A stretch of 41,746 nt of DNA from FEN-1099 sp964511015 (GCA_964511015.1 CAZEDX010000037.1:1-41746), one strand, 5' to 3'; positions 6,560-15,301 are shown, counted from the first letter of the stretch. Notes: a model not told the origin generated them from the sequence alone. A program made the numbers and translations.

Positions 6560-8710
6560 TTGACCCACACCCTTGCCGGCCAGATCAGCCGCATCGTCTA
6601 TCGCCATGACGACGGCGACTACGTCGTCGCGATGCTAGCGCCGACCGGCGGCGGGCGCGAGGTAACAATCGTCGGCAAGCTGCCCGGCGTCGGCCCCGGC
6701 GTAACGCTGACCTGCACCGGCCAGTGGGACGACAACCCGCGCCACGGGCGGCAATTCCGCGTCGAGTCGTTCCGGCAGACGCCGCCGACCGGCATCGAGA
6801 CGATCCGCCGCTATCTCGGCTCGGGGCTGATCAAAGGTATCGGCGAGACGATGGCCGACGCGCTGGTCGCTCGCTTCGGCGAACGCACGCTCGAGGTGAT
6901 CGACCGCGAGCCGAAACTCCTCCGCGAAGTGCCGGGCATCGGGCCGAAGAAGGCCGCGTCGATCGTGGCAGCATGGAGCGCCGGCCGCGATCAGCGCGAA
7001 CTGGCGCTGTTGCTGGAAGAAGCGGGCGCGCCGCTCGGACTGGCCGCGCGCATTCAACGCGTGTTCGGGGACCGCGCCGCCGAGCAGGTGCGCGCCGACC
7101 CCTACCGCCTGGTCGCCGAGGTGCGCGGCATCGGCTTTGTCACTGCCGACCGCATCGCGCGCGCGCTCGGCTTCGCCGCCGACGATCCGGCCCGGTTGCG
7201 CGCCGGCCTGTTGCACGCGCTCGAGGAAGCCGTCGGCGAAGGCAACACCGCCGCGGCCGTCGCCACGCTGATTCCGCGCGCGGCCGATCTGCTCGGCGTG
7301 CCGCTCGAGCTGGTGGACGTGCAGGTCGAAGCCATCATCGCCGCCGGCCACGTGCGTCGCGACGAGGACGAGGGCGAAGAGGTCGTGTCGCCCACCGGCC
7401 TGTGGTTGGCCGAGGCGAAGCTCGCCGCCGCCGTGCTGGCGACCCGGCGCGCGCCCAGCCGCTTCCGCGCCATCAACGGCCCGAAAGCGCTGGCCTGGGT
7501 GCAAGACCGCTTGCAACNNNNNNNNNNGGTGCTCGCCGCCGTGCGCGAACCGGTGACCGTCATCACCGGCGGCCCGGGCACCGGCAAGACCACCATCGTG
7601 CGCGCCGTGTGCGAGATCGGCGAGGCGATGAAGCGTCGCGTGGTGCTCTGCGCGCCGACCGGCCGTGCGGCCAAGCGCCTGGCCGAGGTGTCCGGCCGCG
7701 AGGCGAAGACGGTGCACCGCCTGCTCGAGATCAACCCCACGCGCGGCGGCTTCGACCGCAACAGCGAGCAGCCGCTGGAAGGCGACCTGGTGCTGTGCGA
7801 CGAGGCCAGCATGCTCGATGCGCCGCTGGCGATGCACCTGGCCGAAGCGGTGCCGCCCGGCGGACACCTGGTGCTGGTGGGCGACATCGACCAACTGCCC
7901 AGCGTCGGCCCGGGCAACGTGCTGGCCGACCTGATCGCCTCCGAACGCGCGTGCGTGGTGCGGCTCGACAAGATCTTCCGCCAGTCGGCCGCCAGCCGCA
8001 TCGTGCCCAACGCCCACCGCATTCGCGAAGGGCAGATGCCGGAAGTATCCGCCACCAAGGACAGCGACTTTTTCTTTCTGCGCGAGGAAGATCCGGTCAA
8101 GCTGCGCGAGCTGGTCGTCGACCTCGTCGGCCGCCGGCTGCCGCAAGCGTACGGGCTCGACCCACGCGAAGACATCATGGTGCTCTCACCGATGCACAAG
8201 GGCGAAGCGGGCGTGGCGCGGCTCAACGACGCGCTGCGCGACCGGCTCAACCCGCACGGCCGCGCGCTGAAACTCGGCGAACGGACCTACCGCGAGGGCG
8301 ACCGCGTGATGCAGACGGCGAACGACTACGAGCGCGACGTCTACAACGGCGACCTCGGCCGCGTACAGCGGGTGTCGGGCGACGGCAAAGGGCTGCTGAT
8401 CGACTTCGACGGGCGGCTGGTCGAGGCGCGCGGCGCGGAGCTCGACGACCTGGTCAGCGCCTACGCGGTGAGCATCCACAAGTCGCAGGGCAGCGAGTAC
8501 CCGTGCGTCGTCGTGCCGCTGCACACGCAACATTACATTCTGCTCGCGCGCAACCTGCTCTACACCGCCGTGACCCGCGGCAAGAAGCTGGTCGTGCTCT
8601 GCGGCTCGCCGCGCGCGCTGCAGCGCGCCGTGACCAACGACCAGGCGCTGCGCCGCCGCACGCTGCTGGTCAAACGGTTGCGGGAAGAGAAACCGGGGCG
8701 GCTGGTGTGA
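6560..8710 (+). CDS. recD2: RecD2-family ATP-dependent DNA helicase
   Basis: A superfamily 1B 5'-3' helicase of the RecD2 type, acting in DNA repair without RecBC. From the N-terminus there is an OB-like domain (GQISRIVYRHDDGDYVV), helix-hairpin-helix repeats (LLREVPGIGPKKAASI and VRGIGFVTADRIARALG), Walker A (GGPGTGKTT, about residue 337), motif II (CDEASMLD), motif III (GDIDQLPSVGPGN), motif IV region (FRQSAASRIVPNAHRI) and the C-terminal domain with YAVSIHKSQGSEYP. The start is TTG 6560, placed by GGAGG at 6551-6555 (spacing four). A 10-N gap at 7518-7527 removes the stretch before Walker A that carries the Q motif (LAPSQ-type); the frame stays open across it. Length is usual for the family. 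Confidence 0.95.
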   Translation: MTHTLAGQISRIVYRHDDGDYVVAMLAPTGGGREVTIVGKLPGVGPGVTLTCTGQWDDNPRHGRQFRVESFRQTPPTGIETIRRYLGSGLIKGIGETMADALVARFGERTLEVIDREPKLLREVPGIGPKKAASIVAAWSAGRDQRELALLLEEAGAPLGLAARIQRVFGDRAAEQVRADPYRLVAEVRGIGFVTADRIARALGFAADDPARLRAGLLHALEEAVGEGNTAAAVATLIPRAADLLGVPLELVDVQVEAIIAAGHVRRDEDEGEEVVSPTGLWLAEAKLAAAVLATRRAPSRFRAINGPKALAWVQDRLQXXXXVLAAVREPVTVITGGPGTGKTTIVRAVCEIGEAMKRRVVLCAPTGRAAKRLAEVSGREAKTVHRLLEINPTRGGFDRNSEQPLEGDLVLCDEASMLDAPLAMHLAEAVPPGGHLVLVGDIDQLPSVGPGNVLADLIASERACVVRLDKIFRQSAASRIVPNAHRIREGQMPEVSATKDSDFFFLREEDPVKLRELVVDLVGRRLPQAYGLDPREDIMVLSPMHKGEAGVARLNDALRDRLNPHGRALKLGERTYREGDRVMQTANDYERDVYNGDLGRVQRVSGDGKGLLIDFDGRLVEARGAELDDLVSAYAVSIHKSQGSEYPCVVVPLHTQHYILLARNLLYTAVTRGKKLVVLCGSPRALQRAVTNDQALRRRTLLVKRLREEKPGRLV
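7518..7527. other. 10-N assembly gap inside recD2
   Basis: Ten N replace sequence just before VLAAVREPVTVITGGPGTGK. RecD2 relatives have about ten residues here (a Q-motif of type LAPSQ-x-x-A), so the true gap is nearer 30 bases. The reading frame is kept if the true length is 1 modulo 3 (for example 28 or 31). Confidence 0.85.
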
Positions 8711-8748
8711 AGGCACCAGGGATGACGCATGGGCCTGCCCTTCTAAGG

Positions 8749-10059
8749 TTACGGTACACATATCTCCGCGCCAGCGGCGGAGTAAAGCTTCGCGAACACG
8801 CCGTCGCCCGAGCCATCTTGTTGCCATGACTGCCAGACGATAACGAATCCGCCGTCGGCGGTTGCTACCACGTGCGGATCGGTCTGCGCCTCCGGTTCGT
8901 AGGTGTTCACGCGGAACTCGCCGCCCAGCATGTTGGCTTCGTCGTCGAATCGGCGGGCGTAGACTTCGCTTTGCAGGGCGTCGAGGTATTCGGCCGATTC
9001 CCACGTCACGACAAATCCGCCATCGACCACCGTTGCGGCCGCGTGAGCTTGCGCGCCCTCAGTCGTGGCGTTGACCAGTACCTTGTCACCCAAGGCGTTT
9101 CCTTGGTTGTCAAAACGCTGCAGGTAGACATCGTAGTCCACACTGTCCGACGTCATCTGCATCACAATCGCGTAGTCGCCATCGTCATTCACCACCACGG
9201 CGGCAACCGACTTCGTTTTCGCTGCGTCGTCGTTCACGGTGAATGGTTCATCGAGCGCATTGCCCTGCCAGTCGAATCGTTGCGCCACAATGATCGTCGC
9301 CTCTGACTGGTGTTCGGGTCCAGCCGCGATGAACCCGCCGTTCGAGTCAGCGGCCAACACTGAGATGTGCTCCAAATCGGGCAGTAAGTCGCCGGTTGCT
9401 GGAGTGCCGGTTTCGTCGAAGATCCGAAAGAACACGGTCTCACTCCAATCCTGCCAGGCGACAACGAAACGCCCCTCGTCGTCCATCGCCGCCGCCAACC
9501 GAACTGGGTTTTCATAGCTTCCTTCGACGACAGCAAAGATCTCGCCTAGCGGCGTACCATCGGCCGCGAAACGTTGCGCGTAGGGTCCCATACCTCCCGA
9601 ATCGCCCATGGAATCCGCCTGCCAGATCAGAACGAAGTCGCCCGCGGCGTTCATTAGCGGCAACGCAGGGTAGAGGATATTGCTATCGGGCAGGTCAACC
9701 GGCTCGTCATCTCGGATTCGCGAACCGGTGGCGTCAAAGGCGTTCATCCAGAACGAATCGATCTCGTATTCGTCGCGGCACGAACCCTGCGCGTATTCCC
9801 AGGTGATCAGAAAATTGCCCGCCGCGTCGGCGGCAATATTCGACCCTGTTTGGAACATCTGGCTCGTCTGGCTGATCTGAATCTCGCAGCCTTCCGGTCC
9901 GTCGCCAATCACATCGTCGTCGCAGTTGCTGGCATCATAGGTATCGTCGTCGGAATCGTCATCGTTGCGAGCTGACGAGCCACCATTACAAGCAAGCGCT
10001 ATCAAAACTGCAGAGACGAAAGCCATAACTCGCACCGCCCACAATTTTTCCCAAGCCAT
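8749..10059 (-). CDS. Secreted repeat lipoprotein, probable beta-propeller
   Basis: The 436-residue protein has a signal peptide (VMAFVSAVLIALAC, Cys24 likely lipidated), a short Asp-rich spacer, then seven or so repeats of about 50 residues. Each repeat has the plan DGGFVVTWES...YARRFD-x-x-G-x-x-LG-x-EFRVNT, where the GG(F/Y)V(V/I)xW strand and the following RFD turn recur. Such repeats form propeller-like folds in secreted proteins of many deep-branching bacteria. A function in binding or display at the surface is inference. GGAGG precedes ATG 10059, which lies 18 bases after the metalloprotease stop, so both are in one operon. It converges on recD2 with 38 bases between them. Confidence 0.75.
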   Translation of the reverse strand: MAWEKLWAVRVMAFVSAVLIALACNGGSSARNDDDSDDDTYDASNCDDDVIGDGPEGCEIQISQTSQMFQTGSNIAADAAGNFLITWEYAQGSCRDEYEIDSFWMNAFDATGSRIRDDEPVDLPDSNILYPALPLMNAAGDFVLIWQADSMGDSGGMGPYAQRFAADGTPLGEIFAVVEGSYENPVRLAAAMDDEGRFVVAWQDWSETVFFRIFDETGTPATGDLLPDLEHISVLAADSNGGFIAAGPEHQSEATIIVAQRFDWQGNALDEPFTVNDDAAKTKSVAAVVVNDDGDYAIVMQMTSDSVDYDVYLQRFDNQGNALGDKVLVNATTEGAQAHAAATVVDGGFVVTWESAEYLDALQSEVYARRFDDEANMLGGEFRVNTYEPEAQTDPHVVATADGGFVIVWQSWQQDGSGDGVFAKLYSAAGAEICVP

Positions 10060-10077
10060 TACGAACCTCCAAAAAGC

Positions 10078-11253
10078 TCAGTGGTCAACGCCATTGTGTG
10101 CTGCCCAATAGTCCCATGTTGAAGACGAAACCCCTGCGTTAATTGCAGCGGTTCTCAGCCGAGAATAGACATTCGATGACGACCAATTGTGAGGGTTAGC
10201 AGCGTCCCAAATATCAAGAATCCCTGTTGTGCTAAGACCTCCATTTGTATTCATGTCCCACCAGAAAGCGAGCCAATCGTATTCAACTGATCGATCTTCA
10301 ATGTCCGGCGTACATCTCGACTCGAGATAGTTGTGTCCTACAGTTAGCGCAGTTTCACAATCGTACATCACGCTGCTGTCGTAGGTGCCGTCGCGATCGA
10401 AATCAAAGGGAACGTGCCAGTAGTAGAACTGGCAGTCGTTTTCTGAGGTGTTATTCCAAATAACCGCTGCATAGTATTGGGCAAAACCCTCGACCGCGCC
10501 AGCAGTCTGATCTTCTTTGCTGTTAAGATGATGATCACTTCCACCATCATCAAAACAGGGATCAGCGTCTGCCGAATATGTTTTATAGGCACCAGAATCT
10601 TCGTCTCTTTTTCTTCCAACTTGGTGACCAAGTTCATGTGCCATAATAAATTTTCGGTTTCTTCCATTCGTATTTAGATAGACGCCGTTTGCACCGCTTG
10701 AGTTGTTGCCGTCTCCGTCAGGCGAGTTGAACAGCGTGAAGGTTTCGCCCGACAAGCCACCCGAATTCGAACCGATTGCGCGACCAGCCGCTGCGGCGAT
10801 GTTGGACACACGCAGGCTTGAGAGCTGGTAAGTGTACGTATAGATTCCAGTCGCACTTGGAATGAAAGCAGAATCTACTACTTGATAGTAGCGAGTGTCG
10901 TCCTCATCGTTGTTGACTACTCGAACGTAATTCGCTCCCGGTTTGACCTTCGAATAAACTGTGATTCGGTAAGCGGCGTTTGAAGAAAGGTTCATGGGTC
11001 CAACACAGCCGGACGAAGCATTGACATAGCCATAGAAGTCCGTTTCGTTTTCATACGGACGATCAATTTGAACCTGGATGCCGTAAGCGATTTTGTCACT
11101 TGATGTGGTCCACCAATCGCCACCAGACGCGTCTGTGTAGTCAACCTCATATTGAAAGCAAAAGTATGTAAGATAATAAGCTGCGTTTGCTGCATCCGGA
11201 GCCATTGCCACTGCAACCGCTAGAGCAAATAGTACGGCAAAGCGACGATACAT
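10078..11253 (-). CDS. Secreted HEXXH zinc metalloprotease
   Basis: The start at ATG 11253 is preferred over ATG 11292 because GGAGGAGG lies just upstream and it opens a good signal peptide (MYRRFAVLFALAVAVAMA, cleavage near ANA-AYY). The mature part has about 367 residues. Zinc motif FIMAHELGHQVG supplies two His and the catalytic Glu. EGFAQYYAA, about 50 residues later, supplies the likely third ligand (Glu), as in gluzincin-type enzymes with EGWADYF-like motifs. Paired cysteines suggest disulfides, which fits export. Codon use is poorer in GC than in flanking genes. It follows the 11289-11993 gene in the same operon and precedes the propeller lipoprotein. The peptidase family is not identified. 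Confidence 0.78.
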   Translation of the reverse strand: MYRRFAVLFALAVAVAMAPDAANAAYYLTYFCFQYEVDYTDASGGDWWTTSSDKIAYGIQVQIDRPYENETDFYGYVNASSGCVGPMNLSSNAAYRITVYSKVKPGANYVRVVNNDEDDTRYYQVVDSAFIPSATGIYTYTYQLSSLRVSNIAAAAGRAIGSNSGGLSGETFTLFNSPDGDGNNSSGANGVYLNTNGRNRKFIMAHELGHQVGRKRDEDSGAYKTYSADADPCFDDGGSDHHLNSKEDQTAGAVEGFAQYYAAVIWNNTSENDCQFYYWHVPFDFDRDGTYDSSVMYDCETALTVGHNYLESRCTPDIEDRSVEYDWLAFWWDMNTNGGLSTTGILDIWDAANPHNWSSSNVYSRLRTAAINAGVSSSTWDYWAAHNGVDH

Positions 11254-11288
11254 TTTCCAACAACCTCCTCCGTATCCACTGTTCGGTA

Positions 11289-11993
11289 TCATTGACTGTC
11301 GTCCACGGTTTCGTGATCAGAAACAGGCCGAAACTCGTATATGCCTGAGCCAACCCCCTCAGAAATTCCGTCAATCGGCATTGCACTCAAGGAGTCGTGA
11401 AACGCCATACTCGCCGCCTCTGTGGTAATACCATCTGGGTATAGAAGATCTCGCGTTTCAATGTCGAAGACCTCGTGGCGGTCTTCTTCCTCACGCACGG
11501 CTAGACAACGAGATTCCAACAATTGTACAGGACCGATTGAAAGATCATCTTCGATCAGAGTTACCGAAGCACGGATGTAGGTTAGATAGTCCAATTGTCT
11601 CGAACCGAGGACCAGAGACGGACCGAGCGAAATTGGTATGATTACTTTTTCGCCCGGCGGGATTTCTGTAATCAAGCTCTCGAGTTGGACAGCAAGAACG
11701 CCAATTCTGGCGCGTGCTTCTACAAGCGAGAAAGCTTTTGTACTTCTTGCATTATAGATTACAACTGCGGTCACCGGACTAATGTTGTCTCTATTTAGAA
11801 TATCCCATCCGTCGCTCTCCCAATAAGCGTATAGTCCATCACCAAGCCCCTCGTCGGTTTGCTCCTGGTCATCAGCGTCATGGACCAACGACGTCGCCGA
11901 GGGCGCGCTATATTCAACGCGGAAACACAATATGACCAGCATTGCAGAAACAACGACAAAGGAACCATAACGCAGTCGTGATATTGTGGGCAT
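11289..11993 (-). CDS. Secreted protein of unknown function, first gene of the metalloprotease operon
   Basis: The 234-residue protein begins with a basic start and one hydrophobic helix (FVVVSAMLVILCFRV). It is then acidic and soluble with no family I recognise. The middle region has strand-like periodicity (VTAVVIYNARSTKAFSLVEAR, PPGEKVIIPISL) reminiscent of beta-sandwich domains. The start ATG 11993 has GGAGGAG nine bases upstream and a good promoter at 12038-12067. Its stop overlaps an upstream ATG (11292) of the protease frame. Position suggests a propeptide, inhibitor, chaperone or anchor for the protease. That is inference from context only. Confidence 0.6.
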   Translation of the reverse strand: MPTISRLRYGSFVVVSAMLVILCFRVEYSAPSATSLVHDADDQEQTDEGLGDGLYAYWESDGWDILNRDNISPVTAVVIYNARSTKAFSLVEARARIGVLAVQLESLITEIPPGEKVIIPISLGPSLVLGSRQLDYLTYIRASVTLIEDDLSIGPVQLLESRCLAVREEEDRHEVFDIETRDLLYPDGITTEAASMAFHDSLSAMPIDGISEGVGSGIYEFRPVSDHETVDDSQ

Positions 11994-11996
11994 TTA

Positions 11997-12003
11997 CTCC
12001 TCC
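11997..12003 (-). promoter_or_regulatory. Strong ribosome binding site
   Basis: GGAGGAG lies three bases before ATG 11993 on the minus strand, counted from its last G. This fixes the start of the first gene of the metalloprotease operon. Confidence 0.7.
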
Positions 12004-12037
12004 AAGTACTAAGTTCGCCAAGCCTCCACAACAAATA

Positions 12038-12067
12038 ATAGTATTCACTATGATCGGCTATTGTCAA
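12038..12067 (-). promoter_or_regulatory. Sigma-70-type promoter of the metalloprotease operon
   Basis: On the minus strand a perfect -35 (TTGACA, 12062-12067) is followed after 18 bases by TACTAT (12038-12043, four of six consensus positions). It lies about 45 bases before ATG 11993. The surrounding AT-rich DNA supports the call. Confidence 0.55.
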
Positions 12068-12649
12068 GATTAGTATTTATAAAAGTCAGAAATATTTGAA
12101 CAGCGCTTTGGTGTAGTTCATTATTTCGCTCTCCCGGCTCTAATCAGCCCTAGTCAAATCACCGATCTGGCATGTCCAAAAGGTGTGTTTGAATTTGTTG
12201 CAATCAGAAGTGTGTCGCACTACTGTCCAAAACGCTTGAGGGTACGGCATCTGGACAAGCTAAGTCATTGATTTCGTTAGGACTGACTTCGGTTAGATCG
12301 TTGAGGTCGTCGGTTCGATGAAAATACAGTTCAAGACAAGATGGACCTCGACGACGACAATGGCCATTCGCGAAATAGTTTGAAAAAGACCAAAACGGGC
12401 CTTCGACAAGGTGTAGACTCGCGCATAAATTGATTGCTGAAGGTTGCTGTTCAAGACAAATCCCCATTTTGTACAAGAGTGAGTGCGTCAAGACCCATTA
12501 TGTCAAATCTCAACAAAAGGAATCTGATCGGTCTTTTTCATGCGGTTTCGGTCATTTCTGGTTTGGTTACATTCATCTGGCTGAGGATAAGATTGTCCTT
12601 GTCCCCCCAAACCTGCTAAAACAAAACCATCCCACACCGGAGGCGCGGC
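12068..12649. other. AT-rich gap between divergent operons
   Basis: About 580 bases separate the metalloprotease operon (minus) from the radical SAM gene (plus). Short frames exist, for example a 39-codon frame from ATG 12500 with a hydrophobic middle, and a 95-codon minus-strand frame with only a TTG start. None has a ribosome binding site. No RiPP-like precursor with a leader and a repeated core was recognised. GC is visibly lower than in the genes to the right. Confidence 0.5.
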
Positions 12650-13958
12650 ATGTCACTGACCGACAAAGTCAAAGGCCTCTTCCGGCCGCCGCCCGATCCG
12701 CGGCCGGGCATCACCCATTTCCGCGGCGAGGGCGAACTGGCCGGCGTGCGGCTGCACCTGCGCATCGAGCCCGACCACCGCGGCGTGCTGGTGGTCAACG
12801 CGGCGAAGATTCTGCACCTGAACGAGACCGCGGCCGAGATGGCCGAGATGATCTTGCAGGGCGTCGAGCCCGCGGCNNNNNNNNNNGACCGACGTGCTGC
12901 GTCGCGACTACGAAGACCTGCGCGAGAAGATCATGACCCTCGCCAGCCGCAACGACATCTGCCCGGTCACCTACCTCGGCGTCGACCGCGTCGAGCCGTT
13001 TGAATCGCGCGCGACGGTGCCGCACCGGCTCGACCTCGCGCTCACCTACCACTGCAACAACCTTTGCGGGCACTGCTACGTCGCCCGGCCGCGCGAGGTG
13101 CCCTCGCTGCCGCGCGACCAATGGCTGCGCGTGATCGACCAGGCGTGGGAGCTGGGCGTGCCGCAACTGATCTTCACCGGCGGCGAGGCGACGCTGCACG
13201 ACGACCTCGCGCTGTTCATCGCCAAGGCCGAAGAGCTGGGCCAGGTGACCGGCCTGATCACCAACGGCCGCAAGCTGGCCGACGGCGCGTACGTCGACAA
13301 GCTGTTCCGCGCGGGCCTCGACCACGTGCAGATCACGCTGGAAAGTCACGCCGCCGCCATTCACGACGCGATGGTCGGCGTGACCGGCGCGCACGCGGAA
13401 ACGGTGCAGGGCATCCGGCACGTCGTCGCCGCCGGCGCGTACGTGCTGACCAACACCACGCTGTCGCGGCGCAACATCGCCACGGTCGAGCAGACGCTCG
13501 ATTTCCTCGCCGGGCTCGGCGTGCGCAATCTGGCGATGAACGGCTTCATTCACGCCGGCAAGGGCGCGGCCAATCCGGACGCCATCCCCGAAGCGGAACT
13601 GCCCGACGTGCTCGAACGCGTGCGCGACGCGGCGCAGGCGCGCGAGATGAGCTTCCTGTGGTACACGCCCACGCAGTACTGCACCTGCAACCCGATCGAC
13701 CTGGGCCTGGGCGTGAAGCAGTGCACGGCGGGGCGCTACAACATGTGCATCGAGCCCGACGGCTCGGTCATTCCGTGCCAGAGCTACTATGAAACGCTCG
13801 GTAACTTCCTGGCCGACGACTGGGCGAAGATCTGGAACGACCCGCGCCTGGTCGGCCTGCGGGAGCATACGTGGGTCGACGAGAAATGCGCGGCGTGCGG
13901 CGACCTGCAGGTTTGCGGCGGCGGCTGCCCGCTGTACCGGAGGTTGACGGAACAGTGA
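12650..13958 (+). CDS. PqqD-like domain + radical SAM/SPASM protein (interrupted by an N gap)
   Basis: The ATG at 12650 has GGAGG six bases upstream. The first part ends with LHLNETAAEMAEMILQG, the helix motif of PqqD-like peptide-recognition domains. After the gap the protein continues TDVLRRDYEDLREKI and then a radical SAM domain: CNNLCGHC (cluster Cys at about 13053, 13065 and 13074), FTGGEATLHDD (SAM-binding GGE-like) and LITNGRKLAD. The C-terminus is SPASM-like (CTCNPID, QCTAGRYNMCIEPDGSVIPC, CAACGDLQVCGGGC), enough cysteines for auxiliary clusters. Such proteins usually modify ribosomal peptides or make small redox cofactors. With 10 N at 12877-12886 the two parts are out of frame, so the true gap is a multiple of three. 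It overlaps the methyltransferase start. Confidence 0.85.
12877..12886. other. 10-N assembly gap inside the radical SAM gene
   Basis: The reading frames left and right of this gap differ by one base when it is counted as 10. A true length divisible by three restores one gene. The missing piece is the end of the PqqD-like domain, probably 10-20 residues. Confidence 0.85.
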
Positions 13959-14692
13959 CCAACGATCGCCTCGCCGCCCAACTGGCCCATCACGAACATC
14001 AGTCACACTGGACCGAAGCGATCCGTCAGCACGTCTATCGCCAGGTGACTGTCGGCACGCGGCGGCGCGCGCTCGACGTCGGCTGCGGCGGCGGCTGGCT
14101 GGTCGCGGAACTCGCGGGCAAGGTGCGCGAGGAAGCGATCGGATGCGACGTGAACCCCGATCTGATCGCGGCGGCGCAGGCGCGATATCCGGACCGGCGT
14201 TTCGTCGCCAGCGAACCGCGGCACCTGCCGTTCGACGATGCGTCGTTCGACCTGGTCGTCTGCCACTTCACGCTGCTGTGGGCGGAAGACCCGGTCGCGC
14301 TGCTGGCCGAGATGAAGCGCGTGCTCGCCCCCGGCGGTGCGGTCGCGGCGTTGGCCGAACCTGACTGGGGCGGCTACCTCGAATGGCCCGACCTCGGGCT
14401 GCGCGCGCTGCTTTGCGCGGCGCTGGCGGCGGAAGGCGCGGACCCGCTCGCCGGCCGGCAACTGCCCGAGTGGTTCGAACGCGCCGGGCTGCACGCGACG
14501 GTAGGCATCAGCGGTGGGCCGTGGCTGCCCGACGAAGGCGGGCTCGACGCCGCCTGGGCGCATCACCGCCTGACGCTGGCCGGCTTCGTCGACGAGAAGA
14601 AGCTGCGCCGCCTCGAAGCGCTCGACCGCCGCGCGTTGCGCGAAGGCCGCCGCCTGTCGCACCTGCCGTTGTGCTGGGCGGTGCACACTTAG
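13955..14692 (+). CDS. SAM-dependent methyltransferase (class I)
   Basis: The 245-residue enzyme starts at GTG 13955, which overlaps the TGA of the radical SAM gene (GTGA), with GGAGG at 13939-13943. The Rossmann motif I is ALDVGCGGGWLVAEL, the acidic SAM-ribose contact is in GCDVNPDLI, the post-core motif is FDDASFDLVVCHFTLLW and LAPGGAVAALAEPD ends the core. This is the Methyltransf_11/25 type. The C-terminal third (LCAALAAEGADPLAGRQLPEWFERAGL) is helical, as in small-molecule or peptide methyltransferases. Tight coupling to the PqqD/radical SAM protein makes a shared substrate very likely, but the substrate is not visible. Confidence 0.85.
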   Translation: MTNDRLAAQLAHHEHQSHWTEAIRQHVYRQVTVGTRRRALDVGCGGGWLVAELAGKVREEAIGCDVNPDLIAAAQARYPDRRFVASEPRHLPFDDASFDLVVCHFTLLWAEDPVALLAEMKRVLAPGGAVAALAEPDWGGYLEWPDLGLRALLCAALAAEGADPLAGRQLPEWFERAGLHATVGISGGPWLPDEGGLDAAWAHHRLTLAGFVDEKKLRRLEALDRRALREGRRLSHLPLCWAVHT

Positions 14693-14710
14693 TACACCTT
14701 TCGGGTGAAA

Positions 14711-14807
14711 CAAAAAGAACCAAGACACCAAGTTCACCAAGAAGGGACTATTGGGGCCTGAATAAAAACTGCCCGTCTTTGCGTCTTTGTGCCTTGGTGT
14801 TGAATTC
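14711..14807. repeat. Imperfect inverted repeat with 26-bp spacer
   Basis: The left arm 14711-14744 (CCAAGACACCAAG and CACCAAGAAG) and the right arm 14771-14807 (CTTTGCGTCTTTG and CCTTGGTG) are partial reverse complements. Both have the CACCAAGG/CAAAGACG-type pattern of short intergenic mobile or palindromic elements. The spacer is AT-rich. No ORF lies inside it. Confidence 0.5.
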
Positions 14808-14815
14808 CGAAAGGG

Positions 14816-14884
14816 TCAGCGTTTCCGCAGCCGGAACACCAGTTCGATGCGGTCGTGGGCTTCGACGTCGCCGAGGCTGTCGAC
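14816..14884 (-). pseudogene. Remnant: last 22 codons of a lipoprotein gene copied from (or to) 21084
   Basis: On the minus strand this segment reads VDSLGDVEAHDRIELVFRLR plus KR and a TGA. The intact lipoprotein gene at 21084-22022 ends IDGIGEVPANDRIELVFRLR plus KR, and the first 36 bases are almost identical at DNA level. Upstream of 14884 the frame no longer resembles that protein. It therefore looks like the 3' tip of a second copy left after deletion, sitting under the start of the PDZ ORF. Confidence 0.65.
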
Positions 14885-15301
14885 GCCGGCCGCGAGTACT
14901 ACGAAGCGTTCTGGTGCATCCTGGCCCGGCGGCTGTCGCGGGTGAAGCTCGAGGCCGACTTCGCCAGCGAGGCACTGACCAGCGTGCCGCGCGTTTTACG
15001 CAACCCCGAATCGGGTACCGGCCAACTCATTGCCGGCGACCGTCTGCTCGCCGCCGACGGCCGTCCGTTGGACAGCCTTTGGCCGCTGATGCTCGTGCTG
15101 CTGGCGAAGCAGCCGGGCGACCCGTTAACCCTCTCCGTGGAGCGTGTCGGGAACACCATTAACCAAACGGTTAATCTGCTCGGGAACGACGATCCGAACC
15201 TCATTCCGCTGGCCGGAATACCCACGCCGCAGCGGCGCACTGTCAGCCCGACCGACCTGTCGCCGGAACCCGATCTGCACGACCTGCCGCTGGACGAATA
15301 A
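14855..15301 (+). CDS. PDZ-domain protein, truncated at the N-terminus
   Basis: The 148-residue frame begins at GTG 14855 without a ribosome binding site. Its second half is a PDZ domain (TGQLIAGDRLLAADGRP, LDSLWPLMLVLLAKQPGDPL, LTLSVERVG), as in secreted proteases or membrane sensors, followed by a Pro-rich tail. The first 30 bases of the frame lie over the antisense remnant 14816-14884, and no ATG exists upstream before an in-frame TGA. The genuine 5' part of the gene is therefore probably lost, with the break near 14885. It may be non-functional. The amphi-Trp gene follows 36 bases later on the same strand, perhaps in one transcript. Confidence 0.55.
   Translation: MGFDVAEAVDAGREYYEAFWCILARRLSRVKLEADFASEALTSVPRVLRNPESGTGQLIAGDRLLAADGRPLDSLWPLMLVLLAKQPGDPLTLSVERVGNTINQTVNLLGNDDPNLIPLAGIPTPQRRTVSPTDLSPEPDLHDLPLDE

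Noticed and set aside
12500..12619. 39-codon plus-strand frame as a RiPP precursor for the radical SAM protein
   Set aside because: No ribosome binding site, no leader/core plan, hydrophobic middle more like a chance frame in AT-rich DNA.
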